In this document: in pieces, positions 33,624-43,161 of the stretch
Numbering within the stretch: position 1 is the stretch's first letter
Layout of the letters: every line of letters starts with the position of its first letter
Assembly: GCF_008329705.1 (NCBI RefSeq)
Contig: NZ_VTSX01000030.1
Coordinates: forward strand, 1 to 50,130
Direction of reading: 5' to 3'
Length of the DNA stretch: 50,130 nucleotides
Source of the DNA: Chryseobacterium sp. SN22
Lineage (GTDB): Bacteria > Bacteroidota > Bacteroidia > Flavobacteriales > Weeksellaceae
Position numbers and translations under genes: made by a program
The notes under the pieces: model-generated
The model's database searches: none
What the model was told of the DNA's origin: nothing
Seen by the model: the letters and a program-made list of their open reading frames with translations, nothing else

Positions 33624-35072
33624 ATGACCATGAAAATTGTAAATCAATTATCTCCATCCATGAGACAACGCCTGAGGCAGGCTTTGTTTTTCACCTTATG
33701 TCTTCCATCGGCAGCTTTTGCCCAGACCAGGATTATTGTAAATCCCGGGCTGGAATTTGGCGTTACCAACGGAACAGTTGCCCAGCATGATGCCAATTTC
33801 GGATCAGGTGCTGCTTTTGATGCCGGATCAGACGTCACTTCTCCCTGGTACACCTCTCATCCGGCACAGAATGGTGTCTGCTCACCGGGTTTTGTTGGCC
33901 AGTGCCACCCTATCGAAGTATGGGGAACCGGATTCAACGGGATTCCGGCTGCTCAGGGGACCAACTTCGTAGAGCTTAATGCTTATCAGGCATCGATGAT
34001 CTATCAGAACATGTATTTAAGCAACGGCGACGACATCAATTACTCATTCAGGCACAGAGCCCGCGGAGCAACTTCCGAACAGGCAGCCATGGTGATCGAG
34101 GATGAAAATGAAGTAAATATTGCCACTGTTCACACAACGACCCTTCCTTCAAGTACAGCAGCATGGTCCGTTAACCAGGGTAGCTATACCTTTACAGGCG
34201 CTACCGGCATTTACAGAGTCGGATTCCGGGCCCTTAATTCGTCCAATGCAGGTTTCGGCAATCTCCTTGACGACATCCGGGTATCTTTAAAGCCTATTAT
34301 AGATTTCAAATTTTCCAATCCTTTGGCTTCCTGTGAGGGCTCAAGCCATGGATACCTTTTTATGAGAGTCAATGGTGCGGTCATGGGGACAACAACCATA
34401 GCAATCGAAATTATAGATTCCGGTACCGGTATGCCGTTTATTAATGATAATGATATTATTTTAACTGGTGTATCGAATTCAAACGGTACGCCATCGATTT
34501 CCCATACGCCGGGTACCAATATTTACTTGGTAACAATACCTCCGGGCAATTATGACGGCGGAACTATCCCGGGATATATGAGCCCCAATAATGATATAGA
34601 CGGTATCGCTATTAATGTTTCCTCAGTAAATGACGGTACTGATGAACCTACCGAATCGTTCAAGTTCGAAATCAAGCCGCAGGGCACGAACGGCTCCACA
34701 GATAATTTCTTCTCCGATATGTCACCCGTATACGGCGATACCTATTATCCCCAAACCGGCGAATATTCTATCCAGCGATGTATCTGTTATGATGATGCCA
34801 ATACTTCAGGCCCCGGCATTGACTCAAAATTCGGGGTCACGCTCCTCAGGACCGGAAGAGACAGCGGCAACTGGCCTATGGTAAGGAAATCGGCATTGGC
34901 CGTCCTGGAATCCAACAGCAAAGGTTTTGTCATCACCCGGATGAATACGGCACAGATCGGTGCCATCACAGCTCCTCAGGACGGCATGATGGTATACGAT
35001 ACCGATGCCAAGTGCCTGAAAGTATATGACGGCAATGCCTGGTATTGTTTTAATACCCCAACCTGTCCTTAA
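33624..35072 (+). CDS. Secreted multidomain protein with beta-sandwich, Calx-beta-like and GMMVYDT modules
   Basis: A 482-residue protein; ATG 33624 or 33630 may be used. A longish signal peptide ends near LPSAAFAQ. A jelly-roll-like module follows (about 35-215), starting IVNPGLEFG and ending LLDDIRVSL, as carbohydrate-binding-like domains do. Next is a region (about 220-370) with DGTDEPTESFKFEI, typical of Calx-beta repeats. The last 85 residues carry NSKGFVITRM, GMMVYDTDAKCLKVYDGNAWYC, a module seen at the ends of Bacteroidetes surface proteins. No T9SS domain is seen. It is the first of a pair sharing this C-terminal module. A function in adhesion is only a guess. Confidence 0.6.
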   Translation: MTMKIVNQLSPSMRQRLRQALFFTLCLPSAAFAQTRIIVNPGLEFGVTNGTVAQHDANFGSGAAFDAGSDVTSPWYTSHPAQNGVCSPGFVGQCHPIEVWGTGFNGIPAAQGTNFVELNAYQASMIYQNMYLSNGDDINYSFRHRARGATSEQAAMVIEDENEVNIATVHTTTLPSSTAAWSVNQGSYTFTGATGIYRVGFRALNSSNAGFGNLLDDIRVSLKPIIDFKFSNPLASCEGSSHGYLFMRVNGAVMGTTTIAIEIIDSGTGMPFINDNDIILTGVSNSNGTPSISHTPGTNIYLVTIPPGNYDGGTIPGYMSPNNDIDGIAINVSSVNDGTDEPTESFKFEIKPQGTNGSTDNFFSDMSPVYGDTYYPQTGEYSIQRCICYDDANTSGPGIDSKFGVTLLRTGRDSGNWPMVRKSALAVLESNSKGFVITRMNTAQIGAITAPQDGMMVYDTDAKCLKVYDGNAWYCFNTPTCP

Positions 35073-35105
35073 TTGTAACCTCTTATAAATTCCAATAAAA
35101 TAATC

Positions 35106-35645
35106 ATGAAAAAAATCATCGTGTGCCTATTTACCGCACAAGCCCTCATCATAAATGCCCAGGTCATCATTGGTGATGCCATTGGTACGGCTTATGATAA
35201 AACATCTGTCCTCCTGGATTTTTCGGCCAACCAAAATAAAGGCATTGTTTTGCCTTATGTACGCACGCTGCCCCAGAGCCCTTCTGAAGGAACGTTGGTG
35301 CTGGATGCAACCACCCCTTCCCAGGCAAGGGTAAAATATTATAACGGCAGCTGGATCGACCTCAGCTCACAGGACGCCGATATTACCGGTCAACTTTCAG
35401 ATCAGCCGACGAACGTACAGACCACGGAAGTGCCGGGAGCAAAAACCATTATCGGGGCAGCCTCCACCGCGGCAGACGGCGTCCTGGTTCTGGAATCAAC
35501 GACCAAATCCATGATTCTTCCGATTGTAGATGATGTGCAGAACATCATTAATCCTTCACCTGGAATGATCGTGTATATCAACAAAAGCGGCTCCAAACGC
35601 CTGGCGGTTTACAATGGCAGCAAGTGGTCTTTCTGGAAGCCATAA
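35106..35645 (+). CDS. Secreted protein with paired GxxVxD/YNGxW modules
   Basis: A 179-residue protein with a signal peptide (about 1-18, ending INAQ). It contains two copies of the same motif: NKGIVLPYVRTL, EGTLVLDA, VKYYNGSWIDL, then KSMILPIVDD, PGMIVYIN, LAVYNGSKWSFW. The second half of the preceding 482-residue protein ends with the same motif, so the two genes are related by duplication of this tail and are probably cotranscribed, 33 bp apart. No known enzyme domain is present. Such short proteins may be surface or adhesin tips. Confidence 0.6.
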   Translation: MKKIIVCLFTAQALIINAQVIIGDAIGTAYDKTSVLLDFSANQNKGIVLPYVRTLPQSPSEGTLVLDATTPSQARVKYYNGSWIDLSSQDADITGQLSDQPTNVQTTEVPGAKTIIGAASTAADGVLVLESTTKSMILPIVDDVQNIINPSPGMIVYINKSGSKRLAVYNGSKWSFWKP

Positions 35646-35721
35646 GAGTAAATTCAATAAATAATATTTCAAAATTAATTTAAATCATAGAATTTTAATC
35701 AAGTGTTAATGCAATCTCTCT

Positions 35722-35748
35722 GAAAACCTCTTATGGGGTTTTCTTTTT
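35722..35748 (+). terminator. Terminator after the secreted protein pair
   Basis: GAAAACC (35722-35728) and GGTTTTC (35737-35743) form a seven-pair stem before a run of seven T. Confidence 0.8.
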
Positions 35749-35821
35749 TTTAGTGGTTATCTCGACACAGATGCTCACTACAAATCACGGTTTTTTCATA
35801 CCTTTACTCTAAATTTCAGCT

Positions 35822-38125
35822 TTGTCAGACCTTTATAAAAAAGACACTCCCTTTCAGGTGTACATCTCATTCGGAAGATATCTGGATGTGCTGGAACATA
35901 TCCGGTATAACGACCGGCTGGAATACCGGGTCAACTATGCAGAGTCTTTAATAGAAAAAACGAAAAATTTCCAGGAACTCCGGGACGGATTCCAGGACAC
36001 TTCCCTACTGGAAAAAAATGAAGACCTCATCCGGCTTTTGCTGGCAGATCTCTTCCCCACCGGATTGACCCACAATGAAATAAAAGCGGCAAGCATTCCT
36101 CTTTCAAACATTACCTTCAATTACACCGAAAGGTTTAAAGCCATTCTGAAAGATGCCGGGAAAGATTTTTCCATTGAGCTCAGGAACATTGATGACGATG
36201 AGTTTTATGTATTCTGCTGCTGCCTGATCCTGCAAAGCTATTTTAAAAGAGATATTAAGAGCAACCTGCCTTTTTATTATGACATTCCCAACCGGCAGGG
36301 TGTCATGAAACATTATAAAATTTCGGTAAATGCCGATTTTACTGAAGTATATCCTACGGAAGATGCCCGGATTCCATCGGAGGAGGTGATTGATATGCTT
36401 CTTGAAAACCTGGATGATTTTAAGCTCTGGAAAAAATATTTCCCCTCAAAATCCTGGATTCTGAAAGGGTTCTCCATTGTTTCGCTGGTTGACTGTACCT
36501 CCGAAGTGGCACTATCCGATCTGAAATCAAGCATGATCCAGATCGATCCCGAAAATATAAAACCGGACGAAAACCTGGTTGAAATTTTCAAATCCTATTT
36601 TGATGTTGCCCAACTGAGCTTTGGGCTTATGCTCTTTAACAAAAAAGACCAGCGTCTGGAAAAGCTGCCGATTTACGAAAACGTTTTCACCAATCATATC
36701 CTGGATTTCTGGATCAATACCTTCGATGCGGAAACCAGAAAGAAGACCTTCACCAATCTCAATTATAATTCCAGGCCCATCGTCGTTTCCAATATTGAAA
36801 ACCTGGACCACCCTATCAAATCTTTGCCGTCGTTCAGCATTTTAAGGGATAACCACATCAACAGCTTTATGGTGATCCCGATCATGAAGGATGGCGAACT
36901 GATGGCCATGATGGAGTTTACTTCTCCCATTGCGAACAGCTTTAACGGATTAAAGCTCAAGAAAATGGAGTTTTTTACGGATATGATCCTGTTTTCCCTC
37001 AACCGCTTCAGTTTTGAAAAAAATTACCAGATCGAAGCCATCATTCAAAGGGAATATACAACCATCCATGACAGTGTGGTCTGGAAGTTCAGAAATGAAG
37101 CCGAAAAATACTTTAATGCTTCCCTGTCTAAAAAGATTTATACGCTGAAACAGATTTCATTTAAAAACCTGACGCCGCTTTTCGGCTTTTCCGATATCCG
37201 TTCCTCCTCGGAAAAAAGGTACTACCTGATGCTTGAAGATCTGAACCGGCAGATTGGCTGCCTTCATGATATTTTTCTGATCATCAACTCAGAATCTGAA
37301 AAATACCTGCTGGCTCTGGAAATTTTTGAGTACGAGCTCAATAATGAAATTAAAGCCGACACCGAACAGCGTTTCCAGCGACTGTTAAGGGACGAAATCC
37401 ATCCTTTTCTCCAGGGACAGCTGGAAATAAAATCATCCGGTGAAATAAAATCAAAAATCAAAGATTATTTTGCACAGGTCTTTATCCAGAACGATCTCTT
37501 CTATACCCAAAGAAAGAGCCTTGATGACTCCATAACCCTGGTCAACAGAAAGCTTGCGGATGTACTGGACCAGGCCCAGCTCGAGGCCCAGCAGATTTTT
37601 CCGCATTATTATGAAAGGTTTAAATCTGACGGGATTGAACATAATCTCTACACAGGACAGAACATCGCTCCGGACCTTCATTATTCTTTTAAAATAGTGC
37701 ATAAGCTGAGATACTGGCAGCTGAATACCATCTGCAATATGGAACGGGAATTCCGGAATTTCAAAAAAGATCTTCCGTTAGACCTCGATATTGCTTCGCT
37801 GATTTTTGTGTATAATGAAAAGATCGACATCCGTTTCAGAATGGATGAAAAACGTTTCGATGTGGATGGCGCCTACAATTCTTATTATGAAGTTATCAAA
37901 AAACGCCTTGATAAAGCGCATGTAAAAGATTCTGCCGACCGCATTACCTGTCCCGGGAAAATTACCGTCGTGTATTTCGGCATGGAAAACCAGCGGGAAT
38001 ACCTCGATTATATCGGCAGGCTGCAGAAAAAAGGGATTCTTCAGAATGATATTGAATTTTTAAAAGTTGAGGACCTCCAGGGGATTACAGGCCTTCTGGC
38101 TTTGAGGGTTTCCCTAGCCCAATGA
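35822..38125 (+). CDS. Large cytoplasmic GAF-like protein
   Basis: A 767-residue soluble protein without signal peptide. The start is TTG 35822, because the N-terminal sequence LYKKDTPFQVYISFGRYLDVLEHI looks conserved and no ATG lies in frame upstream. A GAF-like stretch is suggested around residues 250-400 (FSILRDNHINSFMVIPIMKDGELMAMMEFTSP), where GAF domains have this strand-loop-strand pattern. Before it are long helices, and after it a helix-rich region (about 430-640) and a C-terminal part with KITVVYFGMENQREYLDYI. I recall related sequences annotated as GAF proteins in Chryseobacterium. Ligand and role are unknown. It is bounded by terminators on both sides. Confidence 0.55.
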   Translation: MSDLYKKDTPFQVYISFGRYLDVLEHIRYNDRLEYRVNYAESLIEKTKNFQELRDGFQDTSLLEKNEDLIRLLLADLFPTGLTHNEIKAASIPLSNITFNYTERFKAILKDAGKDFSIELRNIDDDEFYVFCCCLILQSYFKRDIKSNLPFYYDIPNRQGVMKHYKISVNADFTEVYPTEDARIPSEEVIDMLLENLDDFKLWKKYFPSKSWILKGFSIVSLVDCTSEVALSDLKSSMIQIDPENIKPDENLVEIFKSYFDVAQLSFGLMLFNKKDQRLEKLPIYENVFTNHILDFWINTFDAETRKKTFTNLNYNSRPIVVSNIENLDHPIKSLPSFSILRDNHINSFMVIPIMKDGELMAMMEFTSPIANSFNGLKLKKMEFFTDMILFSLNRFSFEKNYQIEAIIQREYTTIHDSVVWKFRNEAEKYFNASLSKKIYTLKQISFKNLTPLFGFSDIRSSSEKRYYLMLEDLNRQIGCLHDIFLIINSESEKYLLALEIFEYELNNEIKADTEQRFQRLLRDEIHPFLQGQLEIKSSGEIKSKIKDYFAQVFIQNDLFYTQRKSLDDSITLVNRKLADVLDQAQLEAQQIFPHYYERFKSDGIEHNLYTGQNIAPDLHYSFKIVHKLRYWQLNTICNMEREFRNFKKDLPLDLDIASLIFVYNEKIDIRFRMDEKRFDVDGAYNSYYEVIKKRLDKAHVKDSADRITCPGKITVVYFGMENQREYLDYIGRLQKKGILQNDIEFLKVEDLQGITGLLALRVSLAQ

Positions 38126-38153
38126 AAAAACCCATCCGAAAAATGAATGGGTT
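38124..38153 (-). terminator. Terminator for the HD-domain gene
   Basis: On the minus strand AACCCAT (38147-38153) and ATGGGTT (38129-38135) pair across an 11-base loop and are followed by TTTTTT (38125-38130 region). It overlaps the end of the convergent 767-residue gene. Confidence 0.6.
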
Positions 38154-38177
38154 AAACAATCTTTATTTTCCTGAATA

Positions 38178-39344
38178 TTAAAGGCTCAGGAAAGCATACC
38201 CGAAAGACAGCACGGAAATAATAATCCCGGCCATGAAGATCTGATAGGTAATCGACAGCAGCCTGTATTTACGGTCCAGTACTTTTCCCAGATAATACAG
38301 GTCTTTCACCATGGAATCGTAAATATAATCCCGGTCTTTGATCAGAATATCCATTGCATTGCGGTAATCGTCAAAAATCATCCGGTTAAAATTTCCGAAG
38401 AACAACAGGTTGACCTTCCGGTCGGCCACATCCTGGGCGGTAAAGCGTACTTTGGTAACATTCGGCTTCGTGGACAAGATAGCAAATATTATCGTTAGAA
38501 CACTGGATACCAAAAGTATAAAACTCGGAATAATCAGATGTGAATTTTTCGGCGCATCAAGCTTCGGTACCAGCACGGAAAGGCAGACCGAGATTATGAT
38601 GGCATTAACGGACAAAAGGATATTCGCTTTGCTGTCTGCAATGTCGCTTAACCGGGTATGATTTCCCAGGGTTACCCTGAATAATGTATCTACGCTCCGG
38701 TCGGCTTTCGGCTCTTTCTCCTTTTTACTTTCAGAAAGTTCTTTTTTGCCGTCGTCTTTCTCAAGTTTCTTCTCGATCTTTCTGATGTTTTTTTCCTTCA
38801 GCGGCTGCCAGTTCTGCTTGGCGTAATCCGTATAAAAGCGGTGCTTGTTTTTAAGCATATCCAGATTGCCTGCATTCCACTCGTCATTGGAAAAGCAGCG
38901 GACATTCGTCAGTTCCCACTCTTTCCTTAAGTCATCGGAAATATCGTTGTAATCGTGGCTTGCAAAATGGCTGCAGTCGGCATCCTTTACGATTTTCTCC
39001 AGAAGGTTCCGGGGCTGATAGGTGATTTTGGTCGCCAGGATCAGCTGGGATATTTCTTCTATATCCTTCTCAGGGTAATTCTCATTCATCAGGAACGTTT
39101 TTGCAATCTTTACGCCGGCTTCCTCATGTTCTTTGGCACATTCTATGTACCCTGTATCGTGAAACCAGAGTGCCAGCAGTACTTTTTCCTGATCTTTCTC
39201 GGAAACATCCGTATTTCTGAGAATTTCCTCAGCTTTATTTACCGTAAATGTAGTATGTATGAAATTATGATAAAAGTATACCGAAGATAGTTTATCTTTG
39301 AATAAGGTTTCAACATAATCTTTGGCTTTCTGTAAAATATTCAT
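38178..39344 (-). CDS. HD-domain protein with Pycsar-effector-like (DUF5706-like) membrane domain
   Basis: A 388-residue protein starting at ATG 39344. The first 200 residues form an HD phosphohydrolase domain: H30, the HD pair H62-D63 in LWFHDTGY, and a later aspartate in VKDADCSHF. A lysine/glutamate-rich linker (about 190-215) leads to a membrane domain with helices near 245-265, 270-292 and 368-386, preceded by TLFRVTLGNHTRLSDIADSKANILLSVNA, the motif of Pycsar-type effectors. In Pycsar defence, cCMP or cUMP activates such membrane proteins to depolarise cells. No pyrimidine cyclase gene lies in the window, so the enzyme may instead hydrolyse a nucleotide. Divergent from the metallophosphoesterase gene with 26 bp between. 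Confidence 0.7.
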   Translation of the reverse strand: MNILQKAKDYVETLFKDKLSSVYFYHNFIHTTFTVNKAEEILRNTDVSEKDQEKVLLALWFHDTGYIECAKEHEEAGVKIAKTFLMNENYPEKDIEEISQLILATKITYQPRNLLEKIVKDADCSHFASHDYNDISDDLRKEWELTNVRCFSNDEWNAGNLDMLKNKHRFYTDYAKQNWQPLKEKNIRKIEKKLEKDDGKKELSESKKEKEPKADRSVDTLFRVTLGNHTRLSDIADSKANILLSVNAIIISVCLSVLVPKLDAPKNSHLIIPSFILLVSSVLTIIFAILSTKPNVTKVRFTAQDVADRKVNLLFFGNFNRMIFDDYRNAMDILIKDRDYIYDSMVKDLYYLGKVLDRKYRLLSITYQIFMAGIIISVLSFGYAFLSL

Positions 39345-39370
39345 CACCAAAATTTTATTAATGTAAATTT

Positions 39371-42300
39371 ATGAATTTATACTTAAAAACGCATCTAAAA
39401 AATTCGTCTGTTGCGCTCAGGCTGGTACTCTCTGCCGGAGTGCTCTATTCCTGCGCCACCTATAACGTAAAAAAAGGGAAAAACTTATCTGAAGTAAGCC
39501 GTCCCGGCATCAGTTCCGGAAACGATTACCAGCTTTTCCTGGTAGGTGATGCGGGAAATGCGGATGAGCCACAGGCACAGCAGACCCTTACAATGCTGAA
39601 AAGCCAGCTGGATAGTGCCGGCAGCAACTCGATGCTGATTTTCCTCGGTGATAATATTTACCCGAAAGGAATGCCGGAAAAATCCGATAAAAATTATGAG
39701 ACGGCCAGAAAGAAACTGGAAGACCAGCTGGCCATCACAAAAAACTTTAAGGGCAGAACACTGGTGATCCCCGGCAACCACGACTGGTACAGCGGGCTTG
39801 AAGGGATCAAAGCGCAGGAAGATTTCGTAAAGGGTTATCTGAATGATAAAAAAGCGTTCCTGCCTAAAAATTCCTGCCCGATTGATGACATCAGCTTAAC
39901 CAAAGACATCAAGCTGATTGTAATTGATTCAGAATGGGCACTGCTGAACTGGGACAAATATCCGGGTATCAACAAAGGCTGTGATATCAAAACCCGTGAA
40001 GACCTTTTTGTGGAATTCAAGGATTTAATTAATAAAAACCAGGATAAAAGGATCATCGTTGCGATGCATCACCCGCTGATCAGCAGCGGGACCCATGCAG
40101 GATTCACTTCTGCCCGATCCAATCTTTATCCGTTTAAAGGGAAGATTCCCGCCCCCGGTGTGGCCAGTCTTCTGAATGTGGTGAGAAGCTCTTCAGGAGC
40201 CAGCCCGGAGGATATCAACAACAGCCGTTACGCAGATCTGGCCGGCCGTATCCGAAGCATTGTCCAGGACAAGGAAAATATTATTTTTGTCTCGGGGCAC
40301 GATCATAACCTGCAATACCATAAAAGCCGCAACATCCGCCAGATCATCAGCGGTGCCGGCTCTAAGGTAGATCCGGCTTCGATAAGGGAAAATGCCGACT
40401 TTTCTTACGGCGGGAGCGGTTTTGCCGTGTTAAACCTCCGGAAGGACCAGAGCTCCGATGTGGAATATTTTTCTACCAAAGACACTACCCTGCAAAGCCT
40501 TTCCCATATCCAGGTGATGGCTCAACCGAAAGATTTTGTGAACAATTATCCCGATTCCTTTCCGGCAACTGTTACATCAACGATATATCCCGAAAAATTA
40601 ACCCAAAAAGGAAAGTTTTACACCTGGCTTTGGGGCAGACATTACCGGAAATATTACAGCATGCCGATTGAAGCTCCGACCGCCAACATTTCCACGCTGG
40701 ACGGCGGCTATACCCCTTTCCGCGAAGGCGGCGGGAACCAGTCGAACAGTTTAAGGCTGAAAGCGAAGGACGGCCAGGAATTCGTGATGCGCGGCGTGAA
40801 AAAAAGCTCCCTCCGTTTTCTTAACGCCATGGCCTTCAAAAGAAGTACTTTCGGAAATGAACTGGCCAATACCTTCCCGGACCGTTTCCTGCAGGATTTT
40901 TATACCACCAGCCATCCCTTTACCGTATTTTCAGTAAACAACATGGCTGAGAAGATAGATCTTTTCCACAGCAATCCCGAACTGTATTATGTACCGAAAC
41001 AGAAAGGACTCGGACGATACAACAAAGATTACGGCAATGAAATGTACATGATCGAGGAACGGTTTTCTTCCGATCCGAAGACTTTACAGTACCTTGACAA
41101 TGCTTCGGATGTGGTTTCTACCCAGGATGTATTAAAAAACCTGAGAAAAGATGCCAAATATTCCATAAACCGGGATGAATATATCCGAGCCAGGCTTTTT
41201 GATATGCTGATCGGCGACTGGGACCGCCATGAAGACCAATGGAAATGGGCAGAGTACAAGAAAGACGGAAAAATCATTTACCGCCCGGTCCCGAGAGACC
41301 ATGACCAGGCATTCAGCAATTATGACGGTGCTGCCTTTAAAGTTATTATGAACGTTCCGGCAATCCGTCATATGAAATCATTCAAAGAAGAAATCAAAAA
41401 CGTGCGCTGGATGAATATGGAGCCGTATCCGCTGGATATGATCCTCCTGAAAAATGCTGAAGAGAAAGACTGGACTGCCCAGGCCCAGTACATCCAAAAG
41501 CATCTTACGGATACAGATATCGATGAGGCCTTCAAAAATCTTCCGCAGGAAGTACAGGACGGAACCATCAGCGATATTCAGAGGAAACTGAAACTCCGGA
41601 AAACCGCAATTAATGATGCCGCTGTAAAATACTATCATGTCCTGCAGGAAAAAGTGCAGCTGGCAGGTACCGTAAAACCGGATAAATTCGTTATTATAAA
41701 GAACAGGAATGGAGTTACGGTAAAACAGTATAGCCTCAGCAAAGACCGCCCGGAGGAGCTGGTATTTGAAAAAACCTATGACGACAAAACCAGAGAGCTC
41801 TGGATCTACGGACTTGAGGAGGACGATATCTATGAAGTTTCAGGAGACGGGAATCCCAAAACCAATATCCGCCTCATCGGTGGCTATAACCATGATACTT
41901 ATAACGTGGCAAAAGGCAGCCGGGTGAAAATCTATGACTTCAAATCACAGAAAAATACCTATAACGCCCGGACAGCTTCCAAACGGATTACCGATGATTA
42001 CGAGCAGAATACCTACAACTGGAAGCATCCGAAATACAATTTCTTTGCAGGCTACCCGAATGCCAACTTCAATCCGGATGACGGCGTAATTTTGGGAGTG
42101 GTGGCCAATTACACCGTGAATAATTTTATCCGTGATCCGTTTACCCAGAAACATACCCTCAGGGCAAATATGTATACCGCTACAGGCGGATTTAATGTCG
42201 GCTACAAAGGAATCTTTAAAAAAGCCATCGGAGGATGGGATGCCGGAATTGACGCTTCATATACCACCCCGTTTTTCGCAAGAACTTTCTTCGGGCTGGG

Positions 42301-43081
42301 CAATGAAACCATCTATGACAAAGACGCAGTGGACCGGGATTATAACCGGGTGAGGATTTCACAGTTTAAATTTGCGCCTTCTGTTTCCACTACCGGCTGG
42401 CACGGACTGAAACACCAGTTCCAGCTGAGTTTCGAACAGGCCAAGGTGCAGAGAAACGACGACCGCTTCATTGCCGTTTCCCCGGATGTGAATCCTGAAG
42501 TTTTCAGCGGGCAGAAGTTTGCGGGAGCCAATTATACCTTCGGCTTCAGAAACCTGGACAACAATGCCTTCCCCACCCTCGGATTGGAACTGGCCCTGAA
42601 TGCAGGATGGAAAGCGAATTTGTCGGAATTCAACCAGAACTTCGCTTCGTTCCAGGGAACGCTGAATATCTTCCACCGGATCGATAAGCGCGGGAAATTT
42701 GTCCTGGCCAATTCGGCCAACGCCATGATCATCAACAACAATAATTTTGAATTCTACCAGGCAGCAGCCATCGGCGGGAACAATAAAATGAGGGCTTACC
42801 GGAACGAAAGGTTTGCCGGAAAATCCTATTTTGTGAACAATACGGAAGTCCGTTGGGATTTCGGACGCATCAAGAACAATATCGCTCCTGCCAATATGGG
42901 GGTCCTGATCGGCTATGATCTCGGAAGGGTCTGGATGGACCGTGAGTCTTCCGATAAATGGCACCAGGGCGTAGGCGCCGGATTCTGGCTCAACATCCTG
43001 GAAATGTTCTCTGCAAGGATAGATTATTTCACCGGCGAAGACGGGGGCAGGATTTCAGGCGGTGTAGGCTTGAGTTTTTAG
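39371..43081 (+). CDS. Metallophosphoesterase with outer-membrane barrel domain
   Basis: A 1236-residue protein. The N-terminal lipoprotein-like signal ends LYSC. The calcineurin-like domain (about 55-370) shows FLVGDAGNAD (D60), FLGDNIYP (GDN), VIPGNHDWY (GNHD), VAMHHPLISSGTHAG and VSGHDHN, the full metal ligand set. The middle region (about 420-870) is of unknown fold, with a DWDRHEDQW segment reminiscent of kinase-like clefts. The C-terminal 370 residues are beta-strand-rich with barrel-like repeats and end GGVGLSF with a terminal aromatic, as BamA substrates do. It is probably on the cell surface. It has a divergent start with the HD gene, so shared regulation is likely. Confidence 0.75.
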   Translation: MNLYLKTHLKNSSVALRLVLSAGVLYSCATYNVKKGKNLSEVSRPGISSGNDYQLFLVGDAGNADEPQAQQTLTMLKSQLDSAGSNSMLIFLGDNIYPKGMPEKSDKNYETARKKLEDQLAITKNFKGRTLVIPGNHDWYSGLEGIKAQEDFVKGYLNDKKAFLPKNSCPIDDISLTKDIKLIVIDSEWALLNWDKYPGINKGCDIKTREDLFVEFKDLINKNQDKRIIVAMHHPLISSGTHAGFTSARSNLYPFKGKIPAPGVASLLNVVRSSSGASPEDINNSRYADLAGRIRSIVQDKENIIFVSGHDHNLQYHKSRNIRQIISGAGSKVDPASIRENADFSYGGSGFAVLNLRKDQSSDVEYFSTKDTTLQSLSHIQVMAQPKDFVNNYPDSFPATVTSTIYPEKLTQKGKFYTWLWGRHYRKYYSMPIEAPTANISTLDGGYTPFREGGGNQSNSLRLKAKDGQEFVMRGVKKSSLRFLNAMAFKRSTFGNELANTFPDRFLQDFYTTSHPFTVFSVNNMAEKIDLFHSNPELYYVPKQKGLGRYNKDYGNEMYMIEERFSSDPKTLQYLDNASDVVSTQDVLKNLRKDAKYSINRDEYIRARLFDMLIGDWDRHEDQWKWAEYKKDGKIIYRPVPRDHDQAFSNYDGAAFKVIMNVPAIRHMKSFKEEIKNVRWMNMEPYPLDMILLKNAEEKDWTAQAQYIQKHLTDTDIDEAFKNLPQEVQDGTISDIQRKLKLRKTAINDAAVKYYHVLQEKVQLAGTVKPDKFVIIKNRNGVTVKQYSLSKDRPEELVFEKTYDDKTRELWIYGLEEDDIYEVSGDGNPKTNIRLIGGYNHDTYNVAKGSRVKIYDFKSQKNTYNARTASKRITDDYEQNTYNWKHPKYNFFAGYPNANFNPDDGVILGVVANYTVNNFIRDPFTQKHTLRANMYTATGGFNVGYKGIFKKAIGGWDAGIDASYTTPFFARTFFGLGNETIYDKDAVDRDYNRVRISQFKFAPSVSTTGWHGLKHQFQLSFEQAKVQRNDDRFIAVSPDVNPEVFSGQKFAGANYTFGFRNLDNNAFPTLGLELALNAGWKANLSEFNQNFASFQGTLNIFHRIDKRGKFVLANSANAMIINNNNFEFYQAAAIGGNNKMRAYRNERFAGKSYFVNNTEVRWDFGRIKNNIAPANMGVLIGYDLGRVWMDRESSDKWHQGVGAGFWLNILEMFSARIDYFTGEDGGRISGGVGLSF

Positions 43082-43128
43082 ACAATTGTCAATATTTTAC
43101 TGCCTAATGAGATCTTAATTAAATACAT

Positions 43129-43158
43129 AATCCGCAGATGATTTTCTCTGCGGATTTT
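43129..43158. terminator. Bidirectional terminator between convergent genes
   Basis: AATCCGCAGA (43129-43138) and TCTGCGGATT (43147-43156) form a ten-pair stem before a T run on the plus strand; AT-rich flanks may serve the convergent leftward operon as well. Confidence 0.8.
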
Positions 43159-43161
43159 TGA

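Noticed and set aside
42359..42964. 201-codon frame antisense to the metallophosphoesterase gene
   Set aside because: Lies entirely opposite a well-supported gene with no start context of its own.
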